Positions 1 to 9,513 of a DNA stretch of 64,000 nucleotides are shown here, piece after piece. Within the stretch, counting starts at the first letter, position 1. Each line of letters begins with the position of its first letter. The notes under the pieces are model-generated. The model was not told the origin of the DNA. It ran no database searches and worked only from the letters and a program-made list of their open reading frames with translations. The DNA lies in NCBI GenBank assembly GCA_041320695.1, contig JBGGOQ010000002.1, positions 85,618 to 149,617 of the forward strand, in the 5' to 3' direction. The position numbers and the translations under genes are program-made. Source of the DNA: Caldicellulosiruptoraceae bacterium PP1 (GTDB lineage: Bacteria > Bacillota > Thermoanaerobacteria > Caldicellulosiruptorales > Caldicellulosiruptoraceae).

Positions 1-1
1 A

Positions 2-1117
2 AATAATTATATAAATGAAACAGGTGACTTTTCAATCTTAGAACAAAAAGTAGGGTATCTTGATGGTGGCGAAGGCACAGTTTTAGAACACTGTCTTAAA
101 TCAATAGAAAAAGTGTTAGAGAGAAGAAGTGAAAGAGGATTACCACTTATTTGCGAAGGTGACTGGAACGACGGTTTAAATGGTGCGGGGATTGATGGGA
201 AAGGCGAGAGTATTTGGCTTGCTCAATTCCTATATTACATTTTGAACCACTTTGTTGTTATATTAAAAAGATATAATAAAGAAGAATTAGCTCAAAAATA
301 TGATGTAATTAAAGAAGAATTGAAAAACAAAGTAAATGAACTTGGATGGGATGGAGAATGGTTTATATATGCAACAGATGATAATGGAAACCCAATTGGA
401 AGCAAGATTTGTAAGGAAGGCTATATACACTTAAATACACAAACTTGGGCATTGTTAACTGAAATCTGTGATAATGAAAGAAAAGAAAAGGTAATTGACT
501 CAGTAAAAAAACACCTTATTTATGATGGGGGCCCAGTTTTATTATATCCAGCTTACAGCATACCAACAGAATCAGTTGGTTATATATCAAGATACGCTCC
601 GGGAAGTCGTGAAAATGGCGGTGTTTATACGCATGCTGCTGTATGGTCAATTATATCTTTCTTAAAAATTAAAGATGTTGAAACAGCATTCGAATTAATT
701 GATAAAATAAATCCATTTAAAAGATCATATAAAAATCCTGAACTTTATAAGACTGAACCTTATGTTCTACCAGGAAATAGTGATGGTCCTACTTCAAAAA
801 CATATCTTACTGCAGGCTGGACATGGTACACAGGGTCAGCTGCATGGTTTGTAAAAATGGCTGGGTGGTATATAGCTGGTATAAGGCCAAAATTAGACTA
901 TATTATAATTGATCCTGTTTTAAAAGAAGATTGGCAGGAATTTCAGTACAAACGAATTATTCGAGGTAAGGAATATAAATTTTATTTTGAAAAAGGCAAT
1001 TTAGATAGAAAAGTGGTAGAAATAAATAAAGAAACTATTTTAGAGTTTAATAAGGATGAAATAATTACAATTCCTTATTTACAAAATGAAATTAATGAAA
1101 TAAAAGTTATACTTTAG
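2..1117 (+). CDS. GH94-family glycoside phosphorylase, C-terminal part (cut by left edge)
   Basis: The reading frame is open to the first base, so the gene starts outside the window; 371 C-terminal residues are visible. GH94 enzymes cleave beta-glucosides with phosphate to give glucose 1-phosphate in the cytoplasm. The family signature is clear: GLPLICEGDWNDGLN, with the catalytic Asp of GDWND at about base 170, then GKGESIWLAQF, and near the end TAGWTWYTGSAAWF followed by the usual C-terminal cap. No signal peptide can be judged. It lies 11 bases before a secreted PF10091-type protein and heads the sugar operon. Substrate could be cellobiose, laminaribiose, chitobiose or sophoro-oligosaccharides; the neighbour favours beta-1,2-glucan but the missing N-terminus prevents a firm choice. 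Family is sure, substrate is not. Confidence 0.93.
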   Translation, partial: NNYINETGDFSILEQKVGYLDGGEGTVLEHCLKSIEKVLERRSERGLPLICEGDWNDGLNGAGIDGKGESIWLAQFLYYILNHFVVILKRYNKEELAQKYDVIKEELKNKVNELGWDGEWFIYATDDNGNPIGSKICKEGYIHLNTQTWALLTEICDNERKEKVIDSVKKHLIYDGGPVLLYPAYSIPTESVGYISRYAPGSRENGGVYTHAAVWSIISFLKIKDVETAFELIDKINPFKRSYKNPELYKTEPYVLPGNSDGPTSKTYLTAGWTWYTGSAAWFVKMAGWYIAGIRPKLDYIIIDPVLKEDWQEFQYKRIIRGKEYKFYFEKGNLDRKVVEINKETILEFNKDEIITIPYLQNEINEIKVIL

Positions 1118-1128
1118 GTGGTATAACA

Positions 1129-2649
1129 ATGATTAAAGTAAAGAAGATATTAATAATTTTCTTAGTTTTTCTTTTAATGTGTGAAACATTATATGCAAGC
1201 AGTCTAAATCAATCAGATAAAAAACTTCTTATAAATTATGCGAAAGCAACATTTGAGTTTATGAAATATGCAACAAACAACAAGACATTTCTACCTTTGG
1301 ATGCTTTAGTATGGGAAGATGGGAATTACTCCCCTTCCCATACTATACCTGATATATATTCAAAACATAACTATAATACATCCCCTACTAATATAGGATT
1401 ATACTTATCATCAATAGTTTCAGCGTATGATTTCAAATTTATCACTAAAGATCAAGCAATATCAATGATTAAGAAAACTCTAAACTCAATAAAAAAACTC
1501 AAGACATATAATTACAAAGGCGTAAAAACAACCTTTTTATATAATTGGTATGATACTAATTCTTTAGGATTAGGAAAATGGCCAACAGCAAATGGATATA
1601 AGATAGATGGAGGAAATATTTCATCTGTTGATAATGGTTGGTATGCTGCTGGTCTTATAGTTACAAAAGAAGCATTTAAGGAATTAGAGAAAGATATAAA
1701 TCCAATACTTAATGGTATGAAATGGGATATCTTTTTAAGAAAAGATACAAAGAGATTAGCAGTTGTGATAGACCCTAAAACAGGTGAACAGATAGGAGAA
1801 TATGGGCTTATTGCTACAGAACCAAGAATTGCAAGTTATATAGGAATAATTAAAGGTGATCTTCCAAAAAACCATTGGTGGAATATCAAAAGGGTATTTC
1901 ATGTTAACTATACAAAAGGTGAATTTATGACAAAAGACAGTACTACCTTCTTTGAGGGATACGAAGAAGTAGATCTATTTCCAGAATCACAAGAAGGCAA
2001 ATTGTATCATATAGTTCCTTCTTGGGGTGGCAGCATGTTTGAATTTCTTATGCCTTCATTATTTGTAAAAGAGAGAGAGTTAGGGACAAAAGGGCTTGGA
2101 CTAAATAATAAAGTTGCAGTTCAGATACAAATTGATTGGGCAAAAGGCAACAATTATGACTTATGGGGATTTTCGCCATGTGCAGTTCCTTCACCAAAAG
2201 GATATAGTGAGTTTGGTGTTCCAGGAAGTGGAGTTTATAACCATGACTTTTATGGCAATGACCTATATGGATATAGCGATAAGATGCTTGAATATTATGG
2301 AGATATAAAACAAGATACGTGGGCAGGAGATCCAGTTGTTACACCTTATGCTTCCTTTTTGGCATTAGAATATATGCCCACTGAAGCATTAGAAAACATC
2401 AAAAAGATGGATAGCAAATACAAAGCTTTCTCATCAAAATATGGATTTTGTGATGCAATAAATTTTAAGAAAAAACAAATACATAGAGCATATCTTATGC
2501 TGGATAATTCAATGATTTTGCTTAGTTTAAATAATTATCTAAATAATAATGCTATAAAAAATAGATTTCACAAACAAAAAAATATAAATATTATAGAAAA
2601 TCTTCTCAAAGAAGAAAAAATGGAGGTGGGAATATCAACAAAAAATTAG
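1129..2649 (+). CDS. Secreted PF10091-type (GH144/GH189-like) glucan-active protein
   Basis: A 506-residue protein with a signal peptide (MIKVKKILIIFLVFLLMC, cleavage near residues 23-25). The mature part reads like the PF10091 'glycoamylase' domain found in cyclic beta-1,2-glucan synthases and in GH144 endo-beta-1,2-glucanases: SPTNIGLYLSS, FLYNWYDT, SVDNGWYAAG, PSWGGSMFEFLMP, EFGVPGSG, VVTPYASFLALEY and a C-terminal DNSMILLSLNNYL helix. It probably folds as an alpha/alpha-6 barrel and acts outside the cell on a glucan. The ATG follows GGTGG with normal spacing. The upstream gene is a GH94 phosphorylase, the same pairing of domains seen inside cyclic beta-1,2-glucan synthase. Hydrolase versus transglycosylase, and the exact linkage, cannot be decided by reading. 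Confidence 0.75.
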   Translation: MIKVKKILIIFLVFLLMCETLYASSLNQSDKKLLINYAKATFEFMKYATNNKTFLPLDALVWEDGNYSPSHTIPDIYSKHNYNTSPTNIGLYLSSIVSAYDFKFITKDQAISMIKKTLNSIKKLKTYNYKGVKTTFLYNWYDTNSLGLGKWPTANGYKIDGGNISSVDNGWYAAGLIVTKEAFKELEKDINPILNGMKWDIFLRKDTKRLAVVIDPKTGEQIGEYGLIATEPRIASYIGIIKGDLPKNHWWNIKRVFHVNYTKGEFMTKDSTTFFEGYEEVDLFPESQEGKLYHIVPSWGGSMFEFLMPSLFVKERELGTKGLGLNNKVAVQIQIDWAKGNNYDLWGFSPCAVPSPKGYSEFGVPGSGVYNHDFYGNDLYGYSDKMLEYYGDIKQDTWAGDPVVTPYASFLALEYMPTEALENIKKMDSKYKAFSSKYGFCDAINFKKKQIHRAYLMLDNSMILLSLNNYLNNNAIKNRFHKQKNINIIENLLKEEKMEVGISTKN

Positions 2650-2672
2650 TCTCTTTATTCTATATTTATTTA

Positions 2673-2694
2673 TTAATTTAATTAATTAAATTAA
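2673..2694. repeat. Perfect 22-bp AT-only palindrome before the SLH gene
   Basis: Bases 2673-2694 equal their own reverse complement (each half reads TTAATTTAATT from the 5' end) and touch the AAGGAGG ribosome site at 2693-2699. It could be a weak hairpin controlling translation or a protein-binding site, but the sequence is low complexity. Confidence 0.45.
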
Positions 2695-2707
2695 GGAGGT
2701 ATTGAAA

Positions 2708-4162
2708 TTGAAAAGGAAGTTGTCTTATCTTATTCTAATGGTGTTTATGCTAAGTTTTGTATTTTCGGGTTTTGCATTTGCAAGTACAGATGCAAAATAT
2801 GACTACGATCAAGTGGTAAATGTATTATCTGATCTTAACATTGTATATAGTATTTCTAAAGACTATAAATTAGATTCTTATTTGACACGTGCTGAGTTAG
2901 CACAATTAGTTACATTTCTTAGTGGTGTTGATGAAGCAACAATAGATAAAGATTTTTCAGATGCTCAGACACCATTTACTGATATTAATGAACATGAATT
3001 ATATGGTTATATTGCTTATGCAACAAGTAAGCAAATTATGTCTGGTAGAACAGCAAAGGTATTTGCACCAAATGCTCCAGCAACTGTTCAAGAAGTTGCA
3101 ACTGTTTTACTAAGGCTTTTAGGTGCAAAAATTCCAAATGGCAAATGGCCATATAATTATTTAAAGGTAGCTTTTGATTTAAACATAATACCAACTAATA
3201 TTAAACTTGGCAGCATACTTAAAAAAGATGCTTATTTAATGGTTTATAATACATTGAAATTAGATAAAACACAGTTTGAAAACACAAAAATATTACAACA
3301 AGTAACTGAAGAATATGGCATTGTTACACAAGCTCCAAAGTATGATGAAAAGTTTGTAATAAACGGTAATGAATATGCAGTATCAACAGACAAAGATATA
3401 TCAGCTTTGATTGGACAAAGAATTATTGCATATCTTGTAAAAAGAAATGTAAAAGATGAAAATTCAAAATGGGAATTAATAGATTTCAAGACTTTTGAAG
3501 GATTAAATAGCAGTGTAAGTGTAACATTAGAAAACCCAAATAATAATCAGACAGCAGACAGAGCTTACTATTCAGTAAATGGAGTTGCAAAATCAGTTGA
3601 TTTAGACAATGTTGTATTAATTTTAAATAATAAGAGAGTTGAATCTCCAACTAATTCAACACTAGCCGGAGCATATGTCTCATTAATTTCTAACGATGGT
3701 GATGATTCAACAATTGAATACATTGTTGGAGTAAAATATGACAAGATGATAGTAACAAAGGTTGAAGCAACTACTGCTAAAAATGATAAGAATGAAGACG
3801 TTGATGTTACTATAATTACAGGTTTTGATATGAAAACAAAGAAAGAAATATCATTAAAGACAAAAGACTTAATGGTTGTTGAACCAGGAGATATTTATAA
3901 TTACACAATTAATAATGATGTAATAGAAGAGCTATATGTTGCAGAAGAAAGAGTAGCTGGTACTGTTAAAGGCATTTTAAATGGTCGTATCTTTATAGAA
4001 GATGAAGAAGGTGTTATGAATTCATTTATCTTATCTCCAAATTTAGCAATTTTTATAGAACCAGCAAATTATTCAACAGTAACTTTGGATAAACTTCTTG
4101 AGGGAGACAAAATAGTTGGGTTAGCAGCAAATGGTGTTCTACAAAGTCTCATTATTAAGTAA
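2708..4162 (+). CDS. Secreted S-layer-homology (SLH) protein
   Basis: A 484-residue secreted protein. AAGGAGG at 2693-2699 places the start at TTG 2708 (8 bases away); the in-frame TTG at 2702 is too close. After a signal peptide ending near FAFA, residues about 35-195 hold SLH-like repeats (FTDINEHELYGYIAYA, FAPNAPATVQEVATVLLRLLG, LKKDAYLMVYNTL), which normally bind pyruvylated wall polysaccharide. The remaining 280 residues are beta-rich with no motif I recognise (SVNGVAKSVDLDNVVLILNN, GTVKGILNGRIFIED). It sits 21 bases before a solute-binding protein gene, suggesting a cell-surface role in substrate capture. A 22-base AT palindrome covers the ribosome-site region. SLH class is fairly sure; function of the C-terminal part is unknown. 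Confidence 0.8.
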   Translation: MKRKLSYLILMVFMLSFVFSGFAFASTDAKYDYDQVVNVLSDLNIVYSISKDYKLDSYLTRAELAQLVTFLSGVDEATIDKDFSDAQTPFTDINEHELYGYIAYATSKQIMSGRTAKVFAPNAPATVQEVATVLLRLLGAKIPNGKWPYNYLKVAFDLNIIPTNIKLGSILKKDAYLMVYNTLKLDKTQFENTKILQQVTEEYGIVTQAPKYDEKFVINGNEYAVSTDKDISALIGQRIIAYLVKRNVKDENSKWELIDFKTFEGLNSSVSVTLENPNNNQTADRAYYSVNGVAKSVDLDNVVLILNNKRVESPTNSTLAGAYVSLISNDGDDSTIEYIVGVKYDKMIVTKVEATTAKNDKNEDVDVTIITGFDMKTKKEISLKTKDLMVVEPGDIYNYTINNDVIEELYVAEERVAGTVKGILNGRIFIEDEEGVMNSFILSPNLAIFIEPANYSTVTLDKLLEGDKIVGLAANGVLQSLIIK

Positions 4163-4183
4163 AAGAAAGGAAGGTGTTAGATT

Positions 4184-5521
4184 ATGGACAGAAAAAGAAT
4201 GATGAGGAAAATAAGCATCTTAGTTCTTGCAGTATTTGTTATAGCTATAGTTGGCTCATTTAGCTTTGTTACAAATAAAGCAAATGCAGCTAATGCTCAA
4301 AAGGTTGAAATAAAGCTTGCATCATGGGGCGATGAATCTATTAAGATTAAGTATTTTGAAAAAAGATTTCCTAATATAAAAGTTACAATGGATAAATCTA
4401 TAACATGGCCTTGGGATGAAAAATTAGCAGCAGCAGCAGCTTCAGGAAAACTACCAGATGTATTCTGGCTATTTAATGTTCCTGCAGCGGCAGCTAATGG
4501 CTGGGCAGAAGATTTAACACCATATTTAAAAGCTGATAAAGACTATAATCCAGATAGAGTATTCTTGAATGTATTCCAAACTTCAAATTATTTTGGAAAG
4601 CAAATAGCTTTACCTCATTCAATGTTTGCTGCAGTAGTTATGTTAAACCTTGATTTATTCCAAAAAGAGAATATTCCTGTTCCAGCAGCAAATTGGAATT
4701 TGAATGATTTTAGGAAGGCTGCTATTAAACTTACAAAATTCTCAGAAAAACAATTTGGTGTTGATGGAATAAGCTGGTTTGCAGAAATGTTACCACCACA
4801 ATTCAATCCAAACCTCGGTTGGAAAACATATGACGGGAAAAACTTCCATTTTGATGATCCTTCATTTGTAAATGCATACAAATGGGCTATTGATTTAAGA
4901 AACAATGACAAGGTTTGTATAGATCTTTATCCAAGTTCACAGCAAGATAAATGGTATGGAAAAGGAAAGTGGGCTTGGACATTAGGAAAAGTTGGAATGA
5001 GAATTGCTGGTACTTGGGATATGGGTTGGCAAGCAAAATCATTAAAATTCAAATGGGATGTAAGGCCTTTGCCAGGATATAAATCACAAAAGATACCTCT
5101 AATATTAGACTTTGTCGGAATGGCAAAAAATTCAAAACACAAAAAAGAAGCATTTGAATTTATTAAATATATAACATATTCAAAACAAGGTTGGATGGAT
5201 AGAGTTAACTACGAAAAAGCAAGTATTCCATTAGTATCTGACGCTGATGTTTGGAAATTATATCTATCAAAAGGATATGTTGCTCCAGGTATGAAGGATG
5301 TATTAAAACTTATAAAGAATGATAGTTTCTTTGATGGTGCAAAATGGGCTGTTGGTTGGCCAGAAATAAGCTGGGATATGTCATCAAAAATCATAGACAA
5401 ATTCTGGAAAGGTCAAGCAAAGCCTGAAGATGTTCAAGCAGATCTTCAAAAGAGATCAAGTGATCAGATGAAGGTTATATGGGATAAATTAGAAGCAGCA
5501 ATTAAGAAGAATTATAAATAA
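4184..5521 (+). CDS. Sugar ABC transporter solute-binding protein (family 1)
   Basis: A 445-residue extracellular binding protein for an ABC sugar importer. The signal peptide (residues about 8-36, ending NKANAANA) is typical of signal peptidase I: there is no cysteine lipobox, so it is not predicted to be a lipoprotein. The mature protein opens KVEIKLASWGDES and has family-1 landmarks: KLAAAAASGKLPDVFW, IALPHSMFAAVVMLNLDLF, and KKEAFEFIKYITYSKQGW near the C-terminus. The ATG follows AAGGAAGGTG. It lies between an SLH protein and a second, giant binding protein, with a strong hairpin just after the stop. Its permeases are probably those at 8.6-10.4 kb or 14.7-16.6 kb. Ligand unknown. Confidence 0.92.
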   Translation: MDRKRMMRKISILVLAVFVIAIVGSFSFVTNKANAANAQKVEIKLASWGDESIKIKYFEKRFPNIKVTMDKSITWPWDEKLAAAAASGKLPDVFWLFNVPAAAANGWAEDLTPYLKADKDYNPDRVFLNVFQTSNYFGKQIALPHSMFAAVVMLNLDLFQKENIPVPAANWNLNDFRKAAIKLTKFSEKQFGVDGISWFAEMLPPQFNPNLGWKTYDGKNFHFDDPSFVNAYKWAIDLRNNDKVCIDLYPSSQQDKWYGKGKWAWTLGKVGMRIAGTWDMGWQAKSLKFKWDVRPLPGYKSQKIPLILDFVGMAKNSKHKKEAFEFIKYITYSKQGWMDRVNYEKASIPLVSDADVWKLYLSKGYVAPGMKDVLKLIKNDSFFDGAKWAVGWPEISWDMSSKIIDKFWKGQAKPEDVQADLQKRSSDQMKVIWDKLEAAIKKNYK

Positions 5522-5527
5522 TTTTAA

Positions 5528-5560
5528 TTTCTCGCCACCTTATAAAAAGGTGGCGAGAAA
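5528..5560 (+). terminator. Strong intercistronic hairpin after the binding-protein gene
   Basis: A 14-bp perfect stem (TTTCTCGCCACCTT with AAGGTGGCGAGAAA) around a 5-base loop, seven bases after the stop. No U-tract follows, so it may stabilise the upstream mRNA or attenuate readthrough rather than end transcription. The next gene starts 31 bases later. Confidence 0.8.
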
Positions 5561-5590
5561 CCATTTATAAGTCAAAAGGGGTAAATTGAT

Positions 5591-8590
5591 ATGAAGCAAA
5601 AATTAATTGTGATAACTATTTTAATTTCAATGCTATTAAATATATTCTTTGTTACAGCATTTGCAGCAGGCTCAAATGATGATGTAGACAGTTTATTAAA
5701 TAGTATTTTAGGAGATTCACCAACAAAAACCGAAACAAAAAATAATGTTGAAAAGAAAGAAACTGAAAAAAACATAGTAATCAAAAGGGTTATTGAGGAT
5801 AATTATAGTACTGTTATTAAAAAATGGGAAAAAGAAGGTAAAAATGATTATAAAGGAAAAGAGATTGTTGTTGATTTTAATAACTTAGTTAACAGTGATA
5901 AGGTTACTATTTTAGATAAAGAAAACTGTTTTGGGTATATTGACAAAGCTATTTTATTTGATGAAAAGGCAAAAGAAGTTGAATTCCAAGTTGATATAGA
6001 TGAAGATGCTTTATATACAATTGCAGTTGATTATTACCCATTAGAACAATCAATAATTCCAATAGAAAGGTCAATTCAAATAAATAACCAATACCAATAC
6101 TATGAATCAAGAAGGATAGTTTTAGACAAGACATGGAAAGACAAAGATTCTAAATTTGCAAAAGATTCATTAGGTAATGAGATTCAACCAGAACAAAATA
6201 TGATAAAAAAATGGCAAACAAAAACTATTTACGAAGCTTCATTATTATATGATTCCCCATTAAAATTTCATTTAAATAAAGGAAAGAATACAATTAAATT
6301 TATATATATTCGAAATGATATGCTTCTTGGTAGGATTTATCTAAAGCCAGTAGAAGAAGCATCTGATTACAAAGAATACTTAAAGACTATAAATCAGAAT
6401 AAAAAAGATAATAATAAGGTTCAAATTAAAATAGAGGCTGAACATCCAACATATAGATCTGTTCCATCTATTCAGCCATATCCTGATAATAACCCAAAAG
6501 TTACTCCTTATAGATATGGTGTATTAACTTTAAATACAATTGGTGGACAATCATGGGAAAATGGTGGAGATGCTGTTACATATACTTTTAATGTAGAAGA
6601 TGAAGGGCTTTATAATATTGCAATAAAGTATGTTCAACAACAAAAGATAAATTTACCTTCATATCGAATGATTTTAATTGATAATAAAGTTCCATTTAGT
6701 GAACTTAAAAGATATCCATTTTTTTATACCACTAATTGGAAAATGGAAACTCTGTCAGAAAATAATGAGCCTTATTTGATATATCTTTCTAAAGGTATTC
6801 ATACAATAACACTTATTGCAAACCCTTCACCTTACCAAGAAGTTATTGAGACAATAAGAAAGATAATGAACGATATCAATAATTTATCATTAGAAATAAA
6901 AATGGCAACTGGCAATACACAAGATTTTAATAGAGATTGGGATTTATCAAGCCAAATACCAGATTTAATACCAAGATTAAAAAATATAGTAAAAGAATTA
7001 AAGGATAAATATAGTATTTTAAAGAAATTGAGTAACAATAAAGAAGGGGATGCAAGGAATCTTATTATATGTACTAACCAGCTTGAAGATATTTTGAAAA
7101 ATCCTGATGATATAGCTTATAAAATTGATTCTATAACAACAGATCAGGGATCATTGATGTCTATTTTAGGAGACATGTTAATTAAACTACCAGATCAACC
7201 ATTACAAATAGATAAAATATACATTTACAAAAATGTTAAGTTACAAAATGAGAATGCAAATGTATTGGAAAAATTAAAAGCATCATTTGTAAATTTCTTT
7301 CTAACATTTATAAGAGATTACAATCAGATAGGTAAGAATGAAAAGAATTCTATTCAAATATGGGTTAACCGCCCAAGACAATATGTAACATTAATGCAGC
7401 AAATGGCAGACCAATATTTTACTACAAAGACTGGAATAAAAGTAACAATGTCACTTATGCCCGACGAAGGAAAGCTTGTCTTAGCTAATGCTGCTAAGAA
7501 GAATCCTGATATCGCTATGTCTATTAGCAACTGGCTACCATTTAATCTTGCTTTAAGAAATGCCCTATATAATTTAAGTGAATTTAGTGATTTTAATCAA
7601 GTTACAAAGGACTTAACTAAAGGTGCACTTCTTCCTTTTTATTATGATGGCAATTGTTATGCTGTGCCTGAAACTCAGAATTTTTGGGTGTTATTTTATA
7701 GAAAAGATATTTTAGATGCATTGAAAATAGATGTACCACAAACTTGGGAAGATGTAATAAAGATTCTACCAACACTTCAACGCTATGGAATGAATTTCTA
7801 CGTACCTCTGTCTGGGACAGGTGGTTTTAAACCATTTTACGCTACTTTACCTTTTATATATCAGGCAGGAGGAAGATTGTACAGTGACAATGGAGTTACA
7901 ACAGAAATAGATTCAGAACAATCGTTAAATGGATTTAAACTTATGACTAAACTATTTACAGTTTACAATTTACCTTTACAGGTTCCAAATTTTTATAACC
8001 ACTTTAGACAGGGCATGTTACCAATAGGTGTTGCAGATTTTAACACATATATTCAACTTTCAGCAGCAGCACCCGAACTTTCAGGATGGTGGAAAATAGC
8101 TCCTATGCCAGGAATACGAAATGAGAACGGTGAAATTATTAGGTATGCACCTGGTACAGGTCAAGCTGTTGTTATATTTAAAAATAGCCAAAAGAAAAAG
8201 GAAGCTTGGGAATTTATAAAATGGTGGTTATCTACTGATATTCAAAAAAGATTTGGTAACCTTGTTGAAACAATTTATGGTTCTGAATATAAATGGAATA
8301 CCTCAAATGTTGAAGCATTTAAAGAACTTCAATGGCCTAAGGAAGATTTAGATGTTATTCTTGAACAATGGAAATGGTTAAAAGATGTTATTCATTTTCC
8401 AGGGGACTATATGCTTGAAAGAGAAATAAGTAATGCTTGGAACAAAATAGTGTTTGATGGTGCAAATTATCGAGATGCAGTTGAAAGTGCAGTAATCGAG
8501 ACAAATAGAGAGTTTGCTAAAAAACTAGAGGAATTTGGATTTATGTCAAATGGTAAGCTAATTAAAAAATATAAATTTATTGATAGATAA
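5591..8590 (+). CDS. Giant solute-binding protein fused to two carbohydrate-binding-like modules
   Basis: At 999 residues this is over twice the usual size of a sugar-binding protein. A signal peptide without lipobox cysteine ends near residue 27 (TAFAAG). Residues about 92-252 and 277-418 look like two beta-sandwich modules; the second resembles CBM35-type domains (IKIEAEHP start, GGQSWENGGDAVTYTFNV, GLYNIAIKY). A helical, coiled-coil-like linker (about 420-560) follows. Residues about 588-985 are a family-1 binding protein: RQYVTLMQQMADQYFTTKTG, KNPDIAMSI, YAVPETQNFWVLFYRKDIL, KKKEAWEFIKWWLSTDIQK. Permease genes follow after 23 bases. I infer that the modules hold a polysaccharide at the cell surface while the C-terminal lobe delivers oligosaccharides. 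The module assignments are by eye; the binding-protein domain is sure. Confidence 0.85.
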   Translation: MKQKLIVITILISMLLNIFFVTAFAAGSNDDVDSLLNSILGDSPTKTETKNNVEKKETEKNIVIKRVIEDNYSTVIKKWEKEGKNDYKGKEIVVDFNNLVNSDKVTILDKENCFGYIDKAILFDEKAKEVEFQVDIDEDALYTIAVDYYPLEQSIIPIERSIQINNQYQYYESRRIVLDKTWKDKDSKFAKDSLGNEIQPEQNMIKKWQTKTIYEASLLYDSPLKFHLNKGKNTIKFIYIRNDMLLGRIYLKPVEEASDYKEYLKTINQNKKDNNKVQIKIEAEHPTYRSVPSIQPYPDNNPKVTPYRYGVLTLNTIGGQSWENGGDAVTYTFNVEDEGLYNIAIKYVQQQKINLPSYRMILIDNKVPFSELKRYPFFYTTNWKMETLSENNEPYLIYLSKGIHTITLIANPSPYQEVIETIRKIMNDINNLSLEIKMATGNTQDFNRDWDLSSQIPDLIPRLKNIVKELKDKYSILKKLSNNKEGDARNLIICTNQLEDILKNPDDIAYKIDSITTDQGSLMSILGDMLIKLPDQPLQIDKIYIYKNVKLQNENANVLEKLKASFVNFFLTFIRDYNQIGKNEKNSIQIWVNRPRQYVTLMQQMADQYFTTKTGIKVTMSLMPDEGKLVLANAAKKNPDIAMSISNWLPFNLALRNALYNLSEFSDFNQVTKDLTKGALLPFYYDGNCYAVPETQNFWVLFYRKDILDALKIDVPQTWEDVIKILPTLQRYGMNFYVPLSGTGGFKPFYATLPFIYQAGGRLYSDNGVTTEIDSEQSLNGFKLMTKLFTVYNLPLQVPNFYNHFRQGMLPIGVADFNTYIQLSAAAPELSGWWKIAPMPGIRNENGEIIRYAPGTGQAVVIFKNSQKKKEAWEFIKWWLSTDIQKRFGNLVETIYGSEYKWNTSNVEAFKELQWPKEDLDVILEQWKWLKDVIHFPGDYMLEREISNAWNKIVFDGANYRDAVESAVIETNREFAKKLEEFGFMSNGKLIKKYKFIDR

Positions 8591-8613
8591 TTAATGTAAA
8601 GGTGTGAGACAAA

Positions 8614-9513
8614 TTGTTTAGACGAAATAGAAAAGATGATTTGAATGCTTATATATTTGTTGGTCCATTTTTAATATTATTTGTAATCTTTATTGTATTA
8701 CCTGTTATTGCTGCTATATTATTATCATTTACTTATTTTAATACAATAGAGGCTCCCAAATTTATTGGTCTTAAAAACTATATAAACCTTTTTACACAAG
8801 ATGATATTTTTATGTTGCATGTACTACCTAATACATTTAAATTTGCATTAATCACTGGACCTGGTGGATATTTGCTTTCATTCTGGCTTGCTTGGATGCT
8901 TGCTCAGGTTGCCAAAAATGCCAGAAGTGTTTTTACACTTGCAATATATTCACCTTCAATGACTGCCTCTGTTGCAATGGCAGTTGTTTGGCTTGTACTT
9001 TTTAGTGGTGATAGAACTGGCTATCTAAATAGCTTTTTATTAAAGATAGGGTTTATTAATTCACCAATTCAATGGACACAGGATCCAAGCTTTTTGATGC
9101 CAGCCATGATAATTATTACATTATGGAATAGTATGGGTGTAGGTTTTTTAGCTATGCTTGCAGGTATATTAAATATAAACCCTGAACTATATGAGGCTGG
9201 GTATATCGATGGAATAAAAAATAGACTTTATGAAGTTTATTATATAACAATACCATCTATGAAACCTCAAATGCTTTTTGGTGCTGTTATGAGTATTGTT
9301 GGAACTTTCCAAGCAGGAGCAATTGGTGTTCAGTTATCAGGTTCCAACCCGACACCTCAATATGCAGGACAATTAATTATAAATCATATTGAGGATTATG
9401 GATTTATAAGATACGAGATGGGGTATGCATCAGCTATTTCAGTTGTTTTATTGATTATAGTATATAGTGTTTCAAAGTTTTTCTGGAGACTATTCGGAGA
9501 AGGTGATGAATAG
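8614..9513 (+). CDS. Sugar ABC transporter permease (MalF/UgpA type)
   Basis: A 299-residue inner-membrane permease with about six hydrophobic helices. The EAA loop that contacts the ATPase reads [21 protein letters not shown], normal for the MalF/UgpA side. The start is TTG 8614 after GGTGTGAG. It follows the giant binding protein by 23 bases, and its stop abuts the next permease ATG, so the pair is translationally coupled. No ATPase gene is present in this operon. Confidence 0.93.
   Translation: MFRRNRKDDLNAYIFVGPFLILFVIFIVLPVIAAILLSFTYFNTIEAPKFIGLKNYINLFTQDDIFMLHVLPNTFKFALITGPGGYLLSFWLAWMLAQVAKNARSVFTLAIYSPSMTASVAMAVVWLVLFSGDRTGYLNSFLLKIGFINSPIQWTQDPSFLMPAMIIITLWNSMGVGFLAMLAGILNINPELYEAGYIDGIKNRLYEVYYITIPSMKPQMLFGAVMSIVGTFQAGAIGVQLSGSNPTPQYAGQLIINHIEDYGFIRYEMGYASAISVVLLIIVYSVSKFFWRLFGEGDE

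Noticed and set aside
2702-2704. TTG at 2702 as start of the SLH protein
   Set aside because: Only two bases from the AGGAGG core; TTG 2708 has proper spacing.
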